64,000 bases of DNA, from the NCBI GenBank assembly GCA_963576785.1, contig OY756143.1, positions 1,550,001 to 1,614,000 of the forward strand. Direction: 5' to 3'. This DNA is from Chlorophyllum brunneum. Lineage: Eukaryota > Basidiomycota > Agaricomycetes > Agaricales > Agaricaceae. A program made the position numbers and the translations under genes. This document shows, one piece after another, positions 25,471-37,280 of the stretch (positions within the stretch are counted from its first letter, which is position 1; every line of letters starts with the position of its first letter). Under the pieces are notes generated by a model, which saw only the letters and a program-made list of their open reading frames with translations, was not told where the DNA came from and ran no database searches.

Positions 25471-26463
25471 ATGACATCCCTAGAACAAATAGATTCTATC
25501 CGTTCTTCTACAGAGGCCAAGCTGAGTGTTGCGAAACAGAAGAAGGATGCTGGCGATCAGGCCTTCAAGAAAGGCGATACTAAGGATGGTGCGTAGTGCC
25601 GCGTCTGTGACTTTTTGTATCTCTGATAATACGCTTTAAATCAGCCCTCAAAGCTTACCATGAAGTGAGCCTTCCTAGTTTTCAGTTCACATCTTTCATG
25701 AATGACGGCGTTTAAGGCTCTTATGTTCGTTCTGGGAATAGACAAGTGTGCACTCTTTGACCTACGTCGTCCGTGTGGCAGAGATTCTCAGTATACACCC
25801 AAGGACTGGCCTTCAGAGTCTTGGACTATCCCAACCACCGGTCTCAGCGACAGATGCCACGAAGGACCCAAAAACAAAGGAGAGAACAGAGGTCAGTAAT
25901 CCCACGATCCCCAATGGTCCTCTTCATTAATCACATACCCAGGTGGACGATATTATTGAGAAGATTTATGCGAATATGTCTGCGTGCCATATCAAAAACC
26001 AAAACTGGAAACGTGCCGCAGAGACCGCAGATAAGGTGATCCCTCTCACCGACACCCGTGTCGTGAATCAGACTCATCCCCCCGATGAACAAAGGCACTC
26101 CAAAAGAACGAAGATAATTACAAGGCCATGTTCCGAAAAGCAAAGGCATTGGGAGAACAGGGCTTCTTTGAGAAGGCCAGCAAAATCCTGGAAGACCTTA
26201 GAACCAAGAGTGCAGCAGGTCAGTGATGTCTGTCAGTTTCTTCGACGTATCGTCGAGATATGTTAAATTTATCAGACGCAGCGGCTGCATCTACCGAACT
26301 TGCACGATTGAAAGCTATTGATGATGAACGTGAGAGGGCTCACAAACAAAAAATGAAAGGTATTTAAACGGAATCACATGGGATAGCTTGGAGTTTTGAC
26401 ATCACTGGCTCAGGCTTCCTTAACAGAAAGAAAGAAGAGCAGCAGCCTGCTGCTGATGAGTGA
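25471..26463 (+). CDS. Tetratricopeptide repeat protein
   Basis: Several short exons encode about 210 residues. An N-terminal coiled segment is followed by a TPR (KDAGDQAFKKGDTKDALKAYHEAL), a variable linker, and two more TPR helices pairs (IYANMSACHIKNQNWKRAAETADKALQ and YKAMFRKAKALGEQGFFEKASKIL). A charged C-terminal tail ends in a Gln/Ala/Asp-rich sequence. Such small TPR proteins act as adaptors, often for Hsp70/Hsp90 or in immunophilin-type co-chaperones. I see no immunophilin or J domain, so the partner is unknown. Most introns are 45-65 nt and restore the repeat frame. A conserved chaperone-binding clamp cannot be judged by eye. Confidence 0.75.
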
Positions 26464-27967
26464 AAGCATTCGATCTCATGATTCAAAGTATCCGGATGCT
26501 GTGCCATCTCGTGCTTTTAGTTGCCATCACTGAATTGTTTTAGGGGCTTTCTGTATCGTATATCTTGATGCTCACTCATAATATCTACCAGGCGCTAGAG
26601 ACGTATATTTTACTCGCATTTGATCTCAATTTGACCGCCTATAAGGACAGGCAAAAGTGTCAGACAGCATGACAGCCCACCGTCTGCTACATCAACTTGG
26701 TGATAGTTATGTCGAAAGAATCGCCGACTCGGAAGCTCCCTTCTAAAGGCATTACCAACCCGCTTTCCGCAAGTAGAGCAGTCCACATCAAATTCAGGCA
26801 CCATAAATTTGGGGGTTTACCTGAGGGTGCGAAAACGACCCGACCTGGGTTTCTTGGCCATCAGCGACCGTGTTCGGCCATGCCTGGCGACTTTCAGTTA
26901 CACCTCTTGCGAGGCTGGGTAATACTCAGACCGATAAATTATAACCCCGATATTATCCTCCTCCGAATGATCAAACTTCTCCTTGATACTTCGGACGATC
27001 CGCCCGCTAATCAAGGCCTGGAACGTAAGTAGTTAAACCTTGGAAGGAAACTCAAAGGAGCCTCAGAGTCGACGCTTCCGAGGGTGGCTTGCAATGCACC
27101 ACAAGCGCCAAGGATTCGGAACAGACCCAATCTGATGGTAGAAGAGGACTAAACCTTTCGCTCTGACGTATCAATGCGGGACTCCTCCGCTCACAAAGCA
27201 GACTCCACCAGCATCTGCAAAAGGCTTTGTGGTGAACCATTCCCACATGAAAGCGCTTGTGGAACCGTCATTCACAGAATCGATTAAACTACGTATGTCC
27301 CTATTGACTGGCACGACCTGGTATATTCCAGACACAAGGACCAGACCTTGTAACTGGAGGTTTATTACTGCAGAGCCATGATATACGTCATCGTGTAGCG
27401 TCCGCTGATCCCTAGACTGTGTCAAGGATTTACCTTCCGGGTTGCGAGATCTTTGTCCCCTTCAGCTGAGAGATATATTTGTACTCTGAGTGGCCGCCCG
27501 TGATAACACCCCTGGAAGATCTCGGTGGTCAACTGATCTAGGGAACTTCTACACTGAACTGAACCAATTCAGAGGGGTGGAAGCATAACTGCTAACAAGT
27601 TTGTATGCCTCCGACCAGACCGCAATTCCGGTGGTCAATGGAGCGGTTAAAGCTCTAGAAATTCCTTTGTTAATTTGTCGGGGGGTAGATGATGTATCGG
27701 GTTTACATCATCACGTCGATTTTATCACTGGGCAGGCAGGAAACCACCTTCCCTGTCCCATCTATCGTAGATACAAAAGATCTTTACAGGCATATGAGTT
27801 TCTTACAGGGACAATCTACCGGTTTGAATGTCTTTCCCCTGTCTTTCTTTGAAAATTGAAGCAAAGGAGGACTACACACAAAGACATGGGGAGATTATGA
27901 TGAGAGGAAACCAAATGAACATACATTGCAAAAGTACAGTGGAACATTCATTATCTTATCTCTTATG
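26464..27967. other. Intergenic region before the transposon nest
   Basis: About 1.5 kb with no supported gene. One open frame near 26697-27032 has no recognisable domain. The DNA composition is still like the surrounding genes, in contrast to the AT-rich transposon that begins at about 27968. Confidence 0.4.
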
Positions 27968-28180
27968 CAGTAAGGGACAAAACCCTTTCAATAATTTCCA
28001 CTTCCGGACAAATTCTTAAATAACTCCTGAGCTACTGAAGCAATTGACTCCATAATTTAATTGTAGATAGCTCTACATCTACCCTATGTTATTTATAAAT
28101 ATCATAATGTAATATGAATTTCCTGAGGTGCTATGAATTAATGAATATTATGAGTGCATTGGAAGGGTTTTGTCTCTCAG
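27968..28180 (+). repeat. Left terminal inverted repeat of the Tc1-type element
   Basis: About 213 bp that matches 36706-36919 in reverse complement over almost its whole length, with scattered substitutions. Each copy also has short complementary ends of its own (outer GGGACAAAACCCTT against inner AAGGGTTTTGTCTC), so each repeat is itself bounded by an inverted pair. Confidence 0.9.
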
Positions 28181-28205
28181 TGTCAAATATCACAAAATCA
28201 ACTCT

Positions 28206-29111
28206 CTAGTACTTGGTATATGCCCCCCTGGCTTTCAACACAGCCTGAACCCTTCTAGGTATACTCTCTATCAAATTCTGACACACTAATACTGTAATTT
28301 TCCCCCATTCTATATCCACTCTTGTCTTCAATTCATGTATACTTGAAGGGTAGGTTTCATACTCCTCCAGCTTTCTTTTGACATGAGTCCAAAGCTGTTC
28401 AATGGGGTTAAGGTCTGGAAATTGTGGAGGCCACACCATGACTTCTAAACCACTGTCTTCAAGCCAGTCTTGCTCTTGTGTTTGGGGTCATTATCATGTT
28501 GAAAAATAACTTCCCACTTCTTCTTCCTGTATTTTTTGAGGCTTTTGTAAAGTTTATCATCCAGAATCTGGACATAACCTTCAGAATCCATTATATCTTC
28601 AATATGGTGCAAACAGCCTGGCCCTTGCCACAGCATACACCCCCCATATCATGGCAGAACCTTCTCCAAACTTGACAGTTCCTTCTACCAGCCTGTTAGT
28701 AAGCCCCTCTCCTGCCCTTTTCCATACCCATTTCCTGCCATCTGACCCCATACAACTAATTTTGGTCTTATCTGACCAAACTACCCTCTTCCAATCATCC
28801 ACAGTCCAGTCTTTGTGTCTTTTTGCAAACTTCAACCTCTTCTGCCTTTGTACTCTGGAGAGCTTAGGCTGAGATCTCTTCACTACAGCCTTTAATCCTG
28901 CCCTCCTGAGTGCTTGTTGAATAGTTTTGGATGTCAGAGGTGTACCCAGGGCTGTTGGAGTGATTTTGTGGCTTGGGAGACATTTTCAATCTTGCCAGAA
29001 GTAATAAGATATATGGCACATTTGGTATTAGAGGAGTCAACTACCAATGGGCTTAGAAAGTGTTGGCCTGTGCTGGGAACAAATTCTAAAGATAGTACTG
29101 AGTGAATGGGA
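28206..29111 (-). pseudogene. Tc1/mariner transposase, C-terminal part
   Basis: Minus-strand remains of a DDE transposase: a helix-turn-helix part (SKTIQQALRRAGLKAVVKR), the first catalytic Asp in VVWSDKTKIS, a WGCMLWQGPG-type block, the second Asp in FQHDNDPKHKSK, and the C-terminal Glu in PDLNPIEQLW. These are the catalytic triad motifs of the Tc1 group. Frame changes occur before ALGTPLTSKT, near the WGG/CMLW junction and after KHKSK, where a few residues also appear missing compared with a DD34E spacing. The protein is therefore not functional. The N-terminal piece lies beyond the copia insertion. Confidence 0.85.
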
Positions 29112-29684
29112 TGTTGAGGAAATGACCATAATGAGTTATTTACTGGAGGCAGCAGTAAATACAGTGGGAGAGAACATAGGGTCTACTCACCAAGATAATA
29201 AGCTTCTATCTGATACCTATAGAAAGGTAGTTTGGATAGACAGATATTATTGATGAAGTGGTCAAAGTCAGTATTGACAAGACTAAAGTCGAGTAGATTG
29301 GTGTTTGGGTTGTACTGGAGAATATAGGAAATGATGAAAGATATTGTTTGATTGAACAAGATGCAGAACTAGGTCTGCTATATGGGGTTTATATACATGT
29401 TAGAGCATAGATGAGTCATACTACATAAAATACTAGGAATACATAGAATGTTTCTTATGACTTCCATTAACTGTAGTATAGTACCTGCAGAGTACTGCAG
29501 AATGTATTATACTAGTCATTGGTACTATGTAGAATAATCTATCAAGTACTTATGACTCTCATTGTATGCAGAGCAACTCATTGGAAGTTACTATGGATTG
29601 AAGTTACTGGAAAGTAATAGATCAGTCTATTATTATCATAATGACTTCAGAGTCTATTTCTAGAATATGTCCAAAACTTCAACA
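29112..29684 (-). repeat. Downstream (3') LTR of the copia element
   Basis: 573 bp direct repeat of 35908-36480, beginning TGTTGAGG and ending CTTCAACA on the plus strand. In element orientation it is the 3' LTR. Confidence 0.93.
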
Positions 29685-29699
29685 CTCTTCCTTACTCTG

Positions 29700-32600
29700 T
29701 ATTGATGTAGAGTTTTAATTACTCAAATATTAAGCTAAGGCAAGGTTGGAATAGATTGAATTTAATTTTGTCTAAATTTTTTGTGAGAATATTAGCAGGA
29801 TTTTCTGTGCCTTTCATAGAGAATATTTCAATCTTTCCTTCTTCTACCAAATTATGAATGTAATGGTATTTGATGTCGACATGTTTTGATCATTTTTCTG
29901 TTACTGGATTTTTGGCCCAAAATATTGAACCCTCATTATCACTGAAGAGATAAGGGGCTAATGATCAGATACCAATTTATTCCAACAAATTAATAGTCTA
30001 GACAAGTTGTTGACTGCAATCTGACAAAGCCATATACTTGGCTTCAGTAGAAGATAATGCTATGATTTTTTGTTTTCTACTTACCCAAGTGATAGCTCTA
30101 CTAGCTGATAAACAGAAATATCCAGTTACAGATTTATGACTAATTGGATCACCAGCCCAATCAGAGTTGGAAAAAACATTAAGGCCTTGCATAGAACTTC
30201 TATTATAGGTAATTCTATATTTGCAAGTAGTATTAAGATACTTTAGCAAATGTAAGCCTGCATTATAATGTGCTTTAGTAGGATTAGTCATATGTTGTGA
30301 TAACTTGACAGTGGTAAAGGCTATGTTGGGCCAACTGCCTATCATCAGATACATAACTGATTCTACTAACTATTGATACCTCTTTATAAAGTCAAGTATT
30401 GCTTGTCCTGTATTGGATTTGAAGATAAATCTATTTGGTAATGGGATTTCTTTCTTTCCAATTACTTTAAATCAATCAAGAACTTTTCCTAAATAATTTA
30501 TTTGGTCTAGGATAATTGATTGGTTTGTAGGATTTTGCAAAATTTTCATGCCAAGAAACTCTTTGGTAAGACCAAGGTCTCGGCATTCCCATTTCTTCAT
30601 AAAGAGTGCTCACTTCTCATGTAAAAATCTAGAGCCTCTGATTCCAATGAACATTGAGTCATCTACATAGACTAGAGCTATAATAAGCTCTTTGGTTTCA
30701 GAGTCATAGTAATAATAGACTCCAGCATCTAGTTTGGATCGGACAAATCCTAGGTTGGTCATTGACTTAGTCAATTCCTTCCACTATTGTTATCCAGATT
30801 GCTTTAGTCCATAAATGGCTCAGTTTAATTTCCAAACCATATTACCATGACCTGTATTGAAACCTTCTGGAAGTTCCACATAGAGCTCTTCATCCAGTTT
30901 TCCATAGAGATAAGTAGTTTTAATATCTAAACTGAGCATTTTCCAATTATTGAGGACAGCAACTACAAATATAAGTCATACTGTCTCATAACAGACTACT
31001 GGTGAAAATAATTCATTATAATCGATTCCCTCTATTTGAGAGAATTATTTTGCTACTAGTCAAGCACAGCATTGACCATCTGATTTGGGTGTAAAGACCT
31101 ATCTATTTTTGACTGCTTTTCTTCCAGGCAAAAGTTTAGCTAAGTCATAAACATATCTTTCTCTGAGCAAATTTAACTCTTCTAAGCATGCTTTCTACCA
31201 TTTAGATTTCTCTTCTAATAGTAGTTGATCCAGATCCTTGAAGGAAATAGGAACTAATGGTAATTCGACTTTTTGAGTACACAGATAATCGATCATCTCT
31301 ACTCCTCCTTCTCTGTATAAGTCTTCTAATGTAGAAGCTTCATACTGAGAACATCTATTGATTATGCTAGGTTTGGAAGCCTCTGATCGAATTTGTCTGA
31401 CAAATTTCCTTGTAGAACTTGTCAACTTTGACTTAGGAGGTTGGAACATCTCATAGTCCTGGAGAATTTTGGTTGGATGCTTTGTAAAACCATAGAAGAT
31501 TTCTGGACATTCAGGTACTTTTCTGGTTCTTTGCGGTCTCTGAGGTATTTCAGGAACCAGTATTTGATCCAAGTGACATTGTGGTATAAAAGGACCAGTA
31601 TCCTGATCATCTTTGACAGGGGTATAGGATATGAAAGGTTGTACATCCAGATTATCTCTTTGAGAAGGTGAATAGTTCGGACCTTCAGGGTAATTAGATG
31701 GATCAGTATATGATAACCCATCACTGTCATCGTCTTCTAGTATTTGTGCTTCTCTTGGTGGAAAGAGAATGTTTTGCACAATATCATCCCACTCCTCCTG
31801 AATATCTGTATCAATATTCAGTACTTTTCCCTTTTCTTTATTCTTTTTAGGTTCAGGAAAAGGAGTTGGAATTTGTCCATGAACAGATCTATAAGTTGTA
31901 TCTTCCAGAGAACTTTCAGAAGAAGTTTGGAATATAAGGCTTGGTGGTCTATTAAAAGGTAAACCAGTAGATAGTTCTGGAGCATGGAAGACAATTACTT
32001 CCAAAGGTATGCTTCAAGAAGTAAAAGATGATGGTTGGTTCATCCGTTCTTCTTGCTTCTTCCCAATACATTTAGGGAAGTGTTCTTTACTGAATATGGC
32101 TGTTGGAGATGTATAGATTACATTTCCATTTAGGTGCCTCATGAAACAATAGTTTTTCCTATCTGATGTCCAATCAAGGAAAATCATGAGTTCTGACTTC
32201 TCTCTCAGTTTATTATCTCTTATCTCTTTTAGAAGAAAGACATAAGCACTGCAGCCAAAGACTCTCTCTTTGGAGATGTCTGGAATCTTCTGATTTAACA
32301 CTTCATAAGGTGTTTTCCACATGAGCTGTGATACCAGTGTTTTATCATAGATATATATTGCATGATCTATAGAAAACTCCTACCAACTATCAGGAATACA
32401 AGCATGATACCTCATGGCTTTTGCTTTATCCATTAAAGTTTGGTTCAAGTGTTCTGCTTGACCATTCTGTTGGTGTATATGTGGTGCACTAGTCTTATAT
32501 ATAATCTCTAATGAGATTGTAACTTGTCAGTTGCATACTCTCCTCCTCTATCAGTGCAGAGATATTTTAATTTAGTCTTGTATTGAGTCTGAATTAAGGC

Positions 32601-33470
32601 AATGAAATTTTTCATTTCTTCTGCTACTTCTGATTTCTTATGGAGGAAGTGAATCCATCTATGAGAGGAAAAATCATCTATTATAGTCATGACCTATTTA
32701 AATTTATGGTAGGAAAGAATCAGAAGTTCAACTAAATCCAAATGAATTCTTTTAAATGGACACTTTGTGTGTGTAGGGTTCTCTCTAAAGGGTTTCTAGT
32801 GCATCTTTCCTTTGGCACAACTGTCACAGACTGGTTTTTGCTCAGGAATCCATACTGGAGTAAACCCAATTGTATTTTTCTCAAAGTGATTGAGAATACG
32901 ATTAGAGGGATGTCCTAATCTTGTATGTACAACTTTGTAGCCAACAATCAGATCTGCAGCCATAGCTGCATATTCCAAATGTACAATTTTGGTATTAACA
33001 AAATGTAAAGTAGTGTTATGACTTACTGAAGGATATGCTTGAAGAATAACATTTTCTTTGCTATCAACTACTACTGATTCGTTGGCATCTGTTCTAACAG
33101 TTTTGCCATCTTGGTATAACTGTCCCACTGACATTAGTTGTTCAGAGGTTTCTTTTAGAAGGAAGACTGGATATATTAATATCTGTATTGGTTAAATGCT
33201 GTCAGTCTTCCTATTATAGACTCTATGCTTAAGCATAACTGCACCAAGACCAACCACATTAAGGACCTTGTGCTCCTACAGTCTTAATTGGGATTGAAAC
33301 TTCGAGTTCTTCGAAGTTGATAAAGTCTTCCACATAAGGGGTATAATGACATAATGCCCCTGAGTCTAATAACCATACGTCACTATATTCTTCTAGTAGC
33401 ATTATTATTTGATCATTGCTTAGCAATCGAGATCTTATTTGATCCGGTACTCTTAAATACTGATTGGGCA
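29700..33470 (-). pseudogene. copia pol: protease, integrase, RT and RNase H remains
   Basis: Read on the minus strand: protease core WLLDSGALCHY (near 33360-33390); pre-integrase zinc region with HTRLGHPSNRIL and CDSCAKGK (32810-32930); integrase core IIDDFSSHRWIHFLHKKSEV and CTDRGGEY (32540-32690); a low-complexity linker (31195-32004); reverse transcriptase with WKMLSLDIKTTYLYG, AIYGLKQSG and the YVDD box (near 30660); and RNase H with SDWAGD and SSTEAKYMAL (29998-30354). Many in-frame stops occur where Arg or Trp is expected, for example TGA for CGA and TAG for TGG. The gene cannot be translated as one protein. Confidence 0.88.
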
Positions 33471-33479
33471 TGCATATAG

Positions 33480-35150
33480 AGAAACAAGAAAATTGAAAAG
33501 TGTTAAAGCACTTCTTATTTATTGATTCACATGTATCAACATAATTATGGCATCCTAAAGATCCCAAATGCATAATTAAATGCCTGGCCCCCAATGTCCT
33601 TTCCTCTTGCCTTTGCCTTTCTTCTTGTGAAGTCAGCCAGTCAGCATGTTGGTGACAGAACTGTGTATTAGGGTTAGTAAGAGTATCTAAGATCAAATTG
33701 ATTACGTACCTAGCTCTTCCCTTCTTCTTGAAGTCACTTTTGTAGTCAGTCGATAAAAGTCTGAGAGATACCTCAGATTGAGATGCTGAAGCAAAAGGTT
33801 TGGACTTTGGAGACTTCAGAAGGGGCCCAAAAGAGGGTCTTGCAGTGTTTGCAGGGTTCCTAGGGTCACAGATATTGTAGGCAACATCCTGAGCTGGTGC
33901 CATGAGGTTATCGACCTCCTTCTCACCTTCAAGCTACTTGAAGGCCTCATTTACTAACACTGTAAGTGTGGTAGGTCACCTATAAGTGGTCTTGACTTTC
34001 TGAGTAAAAGAATATGTCTTACTCTGAAAGCGTTCTATAGGAGAAAAGGCCCAAGGAAGAGGAGGGAACTCCTTATTGTAGGTCCTGACAGCCAGATCTG
34101 CTATTTCCTCTGGAGGAAGAAGGTAGAATGGCTGAACCTCTCCAGGTTCAAGCAAATTGCCCCAGGCAATAGAGTCCATGCTTGGAATCTTTACCACATG
34201 ATGTATTACCAAATTGATTTTTTGCCCAAATTTGGGTGAAACCAATAAGGTATATAGTGAACCAATAGGTAAAAGGAAATTGAAGCAGACATGAGTTGCA
34301 TTAATATTGGGGTTATTATGCTTCAAGCACCATTTACTCACCCTCATGTGTTCCTCACAGGTATAATCTGGAGGGTAACCAGAAGGAACAGAAGGTACAC
34401 TAGGTATCACTGATTATCCTTGTTAGGTACAGAGATGAGAGACCTGGTGTATCCTCTGATTGTATCGATCAAGGGCATGTTTCTTTGCCATTTGCATGGG
34501 CAAAGGACCAGTGACACAGTCATGCCAGGTAATCACCTGTTGGATCTGCAGTGAGTTCTCAGGCAAGGCAGTAAAACATAAGTTTCATGCTTCAGTATGC
34601 ACCTTTTTCTCAAGCTCAGCATGAGTATTCTCTCGTACCTGCTGAACCTTCTTGGGGTTAACCCAAGTCACAGGTTTTGGTCTCTCACTCACTAATACAT
34701 GAGTGGTTGGAGGAGTAGGAGTGGGAGTGGGTTGAGAAGTAGGAGCGGGAGTGGGTTGAGGCACATCTATATGCCTCATCAGGTCAAAGAGAGTCATCTC
34801 TGGACCAGTGAAGCAATAGACCACCAGTTCTGTGGCAGTGGCAAAGCTCACCATGGCTTCTGCCATATGAGCCTGTGGTTTGCCCTTACCCTTCCTGGGC
34901 TTCTTCTTCTTTTTCTGGATGTTAATCCAGGTAGGAGTAGGCAGAGAAGGCTGAGAGGGCTGCCCACTTGGATTGGCAGGGTAGCAAGGTCCTCTTACAG
35001 GCTGGGTTCTGGTATCACCTCCAGGTGAAAGCAGTTCCAGGGTGGTCTAGGGTGAGTCCTGGGGAAATTGCCCTGAGAGCAGTTCTGGTAGTTGGCAGTG
35101 GTAGCATATGAAGCTTGTTGGTTAGACATGTTGGATCTGGTTCCTTCACA
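33480..35150 (-). pseudogene. Unassigned coding-like segment between gag and protease
   Basis: Between the gag core and the protease lies about 1.6 kb with several minus-strand open stretches that are less AT-rich than the rest of the element. It includes a Pro/Thr-rich stretch with a KKKKKPRKGKGK basic run, a stretch with PEMTLFDLMRHIDVPQP, one with SGYPPDYTCEEHMRVSKWCLKHN and EFPPLPWAFSPIERFQSK, and one with EERQRQEERTLGARHLIMHLG. I recognise no zinc knuckle or named domain. It could be an extended gag tail of this family or captured sequence. Stops separate the pieces. Confidence 0.45.
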
Positions 35151-35156
35151 TCTTGA

Positions 35157-35760
35157 CTACTCAGCATTTATAGCTTGCTGAACTACCTCCCAGGTCATAT
35201 CTACAATATCATTATTATTTGCCAATGTTGTTTGTGCTACTGCATTCCAATTGGGTGGTAATGTGTTCAAAGTAATCATTACACCAAGAACCTCTGGCAA
35301 CTTTACTTTAGCTGTTTCTAATTGAGAAGCTAATGTTCTCAATTCAGCTAGATCCATTGCTGGATCTTGATTCCCAGAGATGTGTTTTTGCAGCATTCTT
35401 TGGAGGATTGAATATACCATGGCAGGAGAAGGTGTCCCAAAGTGGGTTTTCAAGTCTTCCCAAAGGAATCCAAGAGCGTCATGTCTATGGAGTAATAGGG
35501 AATCAGGTAAAGTGCCATTTATAACAGCCAATGCCTAACCTCTCAGTTGATCTCTCCTTCTATCCTTATCTATTAAGGTAGAAAGATTTGAAGGAGAGAG
35601 ATCCTGATTTGTTACAGTCTATCCTGACTGGTCAGAACCAGTAACAAATATGAGAGTCAAGGCATCCTGAAGCCTTCTAGACCAGAATGCATAGTTTTTA
35701 GGCCCATTGAGCTTAGGCAAACCAGAGACGATATTATTAGTAGTCATAATATCTTCATTA
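35157..35760 (-). pseudogene. copia gag (UBN2-type) remains
   Basis: The minus strand starts MTTNNIVSGLPKLNGPKNYAFW, the usual copia gag opening, then has a stop, then an intact UBN2-like stretch (LPDSLLLHRHDALGFLWEDLKTHF and ELRTLASQLETAKVKLPEV). A TAG near 35157 precedes continuing similarity (SNMSNQQASYATT). This is the retrotransposon structural protein, broken by stops. Confidence 0.8.
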
Positions 35761-35907
35761 AGTGAATTTCTTTCTAGAAGAAAATTCTCATATCAGCAAT
35801 GATCAAAATACAAGGATAACTCTGTCAGGTAAAGCCCTATCATCTTATCTCAGTTAGAGGGGATGATAATGGTTTAACTATTGGTAAGGTTACTAGGGCC
35901 CATAATC

Positions 35908-36480
35908 TGTTGAGAAAACAACTGTAATGAGTTGTTTGCTAGGGGCAGCAGTAAATGCAGTGGGAGAGAACATAGGGTCTACTCACCAAGATAATAAGCT
36001 TCTATCTGATACCTATAGAAAGGTAGTTTGGATAGACAGATATTATTGATGAAGTGGTCAAGGTCAGTATTGACAAGACTAAAGTCGAGTAGATTGGTGT
36101 TTGGGTTGTACTGGAGAATATAGGAAATGATGAAAGATGTTGTTTGATTGAACAAGATGCAGAACTAGGTCTGCTACATGGGGTTTATATACATGTTAGA
36201 GTATAGACAAGTTATACTACATAAAATACTAGGAATACATAGAATGTTCCTTATGACTTCTATTAACTGTGGCATAATGCCTGCAGAGTACTATGGAATG
36301 TATTATACTAGTCATTGGTACTATGTAGAATAATCTATCAAGTACTTATGACTCTCATCATATGCAGAGCAACTCATTGGAAGTTACTATGGATTGAAGT
36401 TACTGGAAAGTAATGGATCAGTCTATTATTATCATAATGACTTCATAGTCTATTTCTAGAATATGTCCGAAACTTCAACA
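35908..36480 (-). repeat. Upstream (5') LTR of the copia element
   Basis: 573 bp partner of 29112-29684. In element orientation it is the 5' LTR and would carry the promoter. By hand comparison 30 of about 31 differences from its partner are transitions. Confidence 0.93.
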
Positions 36481-36572
36481 TGGGGAGTAGTTGAAGCAAT
36501 TTTAGAAGCAGAATGCCCTTGATCCAGAAGAAAGAGAATATGTTCAATCTGGGAAGGATAAAGAGATTTCAT
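36481..36572 (-). pseudogene. Transposase N-terminal fragment
   Basis: The minus strand from ATG 36572 reads MKSLYPSQIEHILFLLDQGH, then SASKIASTT, a typical Tc1 N-terminal helix-turn-helix start. It is cut off at the LTR boundary 36480. The continuation HSLSTIFRICSQHRP-like sequence resumes after the copia element just below 29111, confirming that one gene was split. Confidence 0.85.
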
Positions 36573-36705
36573 GACAGGGAATGATGCTATAGTGGGTTAA
36601 CTTTTGCACAGAAAGTAAGCACATCTATTTATACATTATCTACCATAGCCACCTGATTTTATTTGAATTTATTTGGAGACAATCAATAAAGTTATGTCCT
36701 AGAGG

Positions 36706-36919
36706 CTGTGAGGGACAAAACTCTTCCAATGCACTCATAATATTCATTAATTCATAGCACCTCAGGAAATTCATATTATATATGATATTTATACATAACA
36801 TAGGGTAGATGCAGGGCTATCTACAATTAGAATATGGAGTCAATTGCTTTAGTAGCTCAGGAGTTATTTAAGAATTTGTCCAGAAGTGGAAATCATTGAA
36901 AGAGTTTTGTCCCTTACTG
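36706..36919 (-). repeat. Right terminal inverted repeat of the Tc1-type element
   Basis: Inverted partner of 27968-28180, ending GTCCCTTACTG before the TA at 36920-36921. Confidence 0.9.
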
Positions 36920-36921
36920 TA

Positions 36922-37280
36922 CTTCAGCTAGTTGCTGCTGTCAAAAAGTCAGTGTTTGACTCACATTTGTCAGTTTTTGCACTCAATTTGCCTACCCGTA
37001 CACTAGCATCTGCAATGTGCTCGCCAATACTCCCACGCAGAGGATATGCAGCAACGACGGAAGGTGGATACATGGCCAGATCATGGCTCACGTGACCGTT
37101 TTTATTGCTTCCCGGTCGCCTCTCAAGTCAGGCTGTTAGGTTGACTCTAGAAATTAAGCACGCGTGTGAACCTGAGCCCATTCGTATAGGTGGCAAACGC
37201 AGCAGGGTCTCAACCCCCTCACCCACAGACGAAAGGACCGGCAGTCCTTTACCCCTCCGACCTCGAGCCATACCAAGGCA
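36922..37280. other. Promoter-side spacer of the ADP-ribosylglycohydrolase gene
   Basis: Short non-transposon stretch between the right end of the Tc1 element and the next start codon. The gene's promoter must lie here, so the transposon ends about 360 bases upstream of an apparently intact gene. No named site is visible. Confidence 0.4.

Larger units (their letters stand above)
29112..36480 (-). mobile_element. Ty1/copia LTR retrotransposon (inactive)
   Basis: A 7.37 kb element in minus orientation, inserted in the Tc1 transposase gene. It has two 573 bp LTRs starting TG and ending CA. The flanking pentamers are TGGGA (29107-29111) and TGGGG (36481-36485), a near-perfect 5 bp target duplication. 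In the minus direction the order is gag, protease, integrase, reverse transcriptase, RNase H: the copia order. All coding regions carry stops or frame changes. The LTRs differ at about 31 positions by hand count, so the insertion is not recent or decayed quickly. Confidence 0.93.
27968..36919 (-). mobile_element. Tc1/mariner-type DNA transposon, split by a copia insertion
   Basis: Two nearly identical inverted ends of about 213 bp bound the element: 27968-28180 starts CAGTAAGGGACAAAAC, and the reverse complement of 36706-36919 starts the same way. The right end is followed by TA at 36920-36921, the expected target duplication of this superfamily; the left flank reads TG where TA is expected. 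The minus-strand transposase runs from 36572 to 28206 with the copia element inserted in its N-terminal coding part. Total length excluding the insert is about 1.58 kb, normal for Tc1/mariner. The element is inactive because the transposase is frameshifted and interrupted. Confidence 0.9.

Noticed and set aside
26697..27032. A 111-residue plus-strand frame
   Set aside because: No family resemblance, unusual basic and proline-poor composition, no clear promoter.
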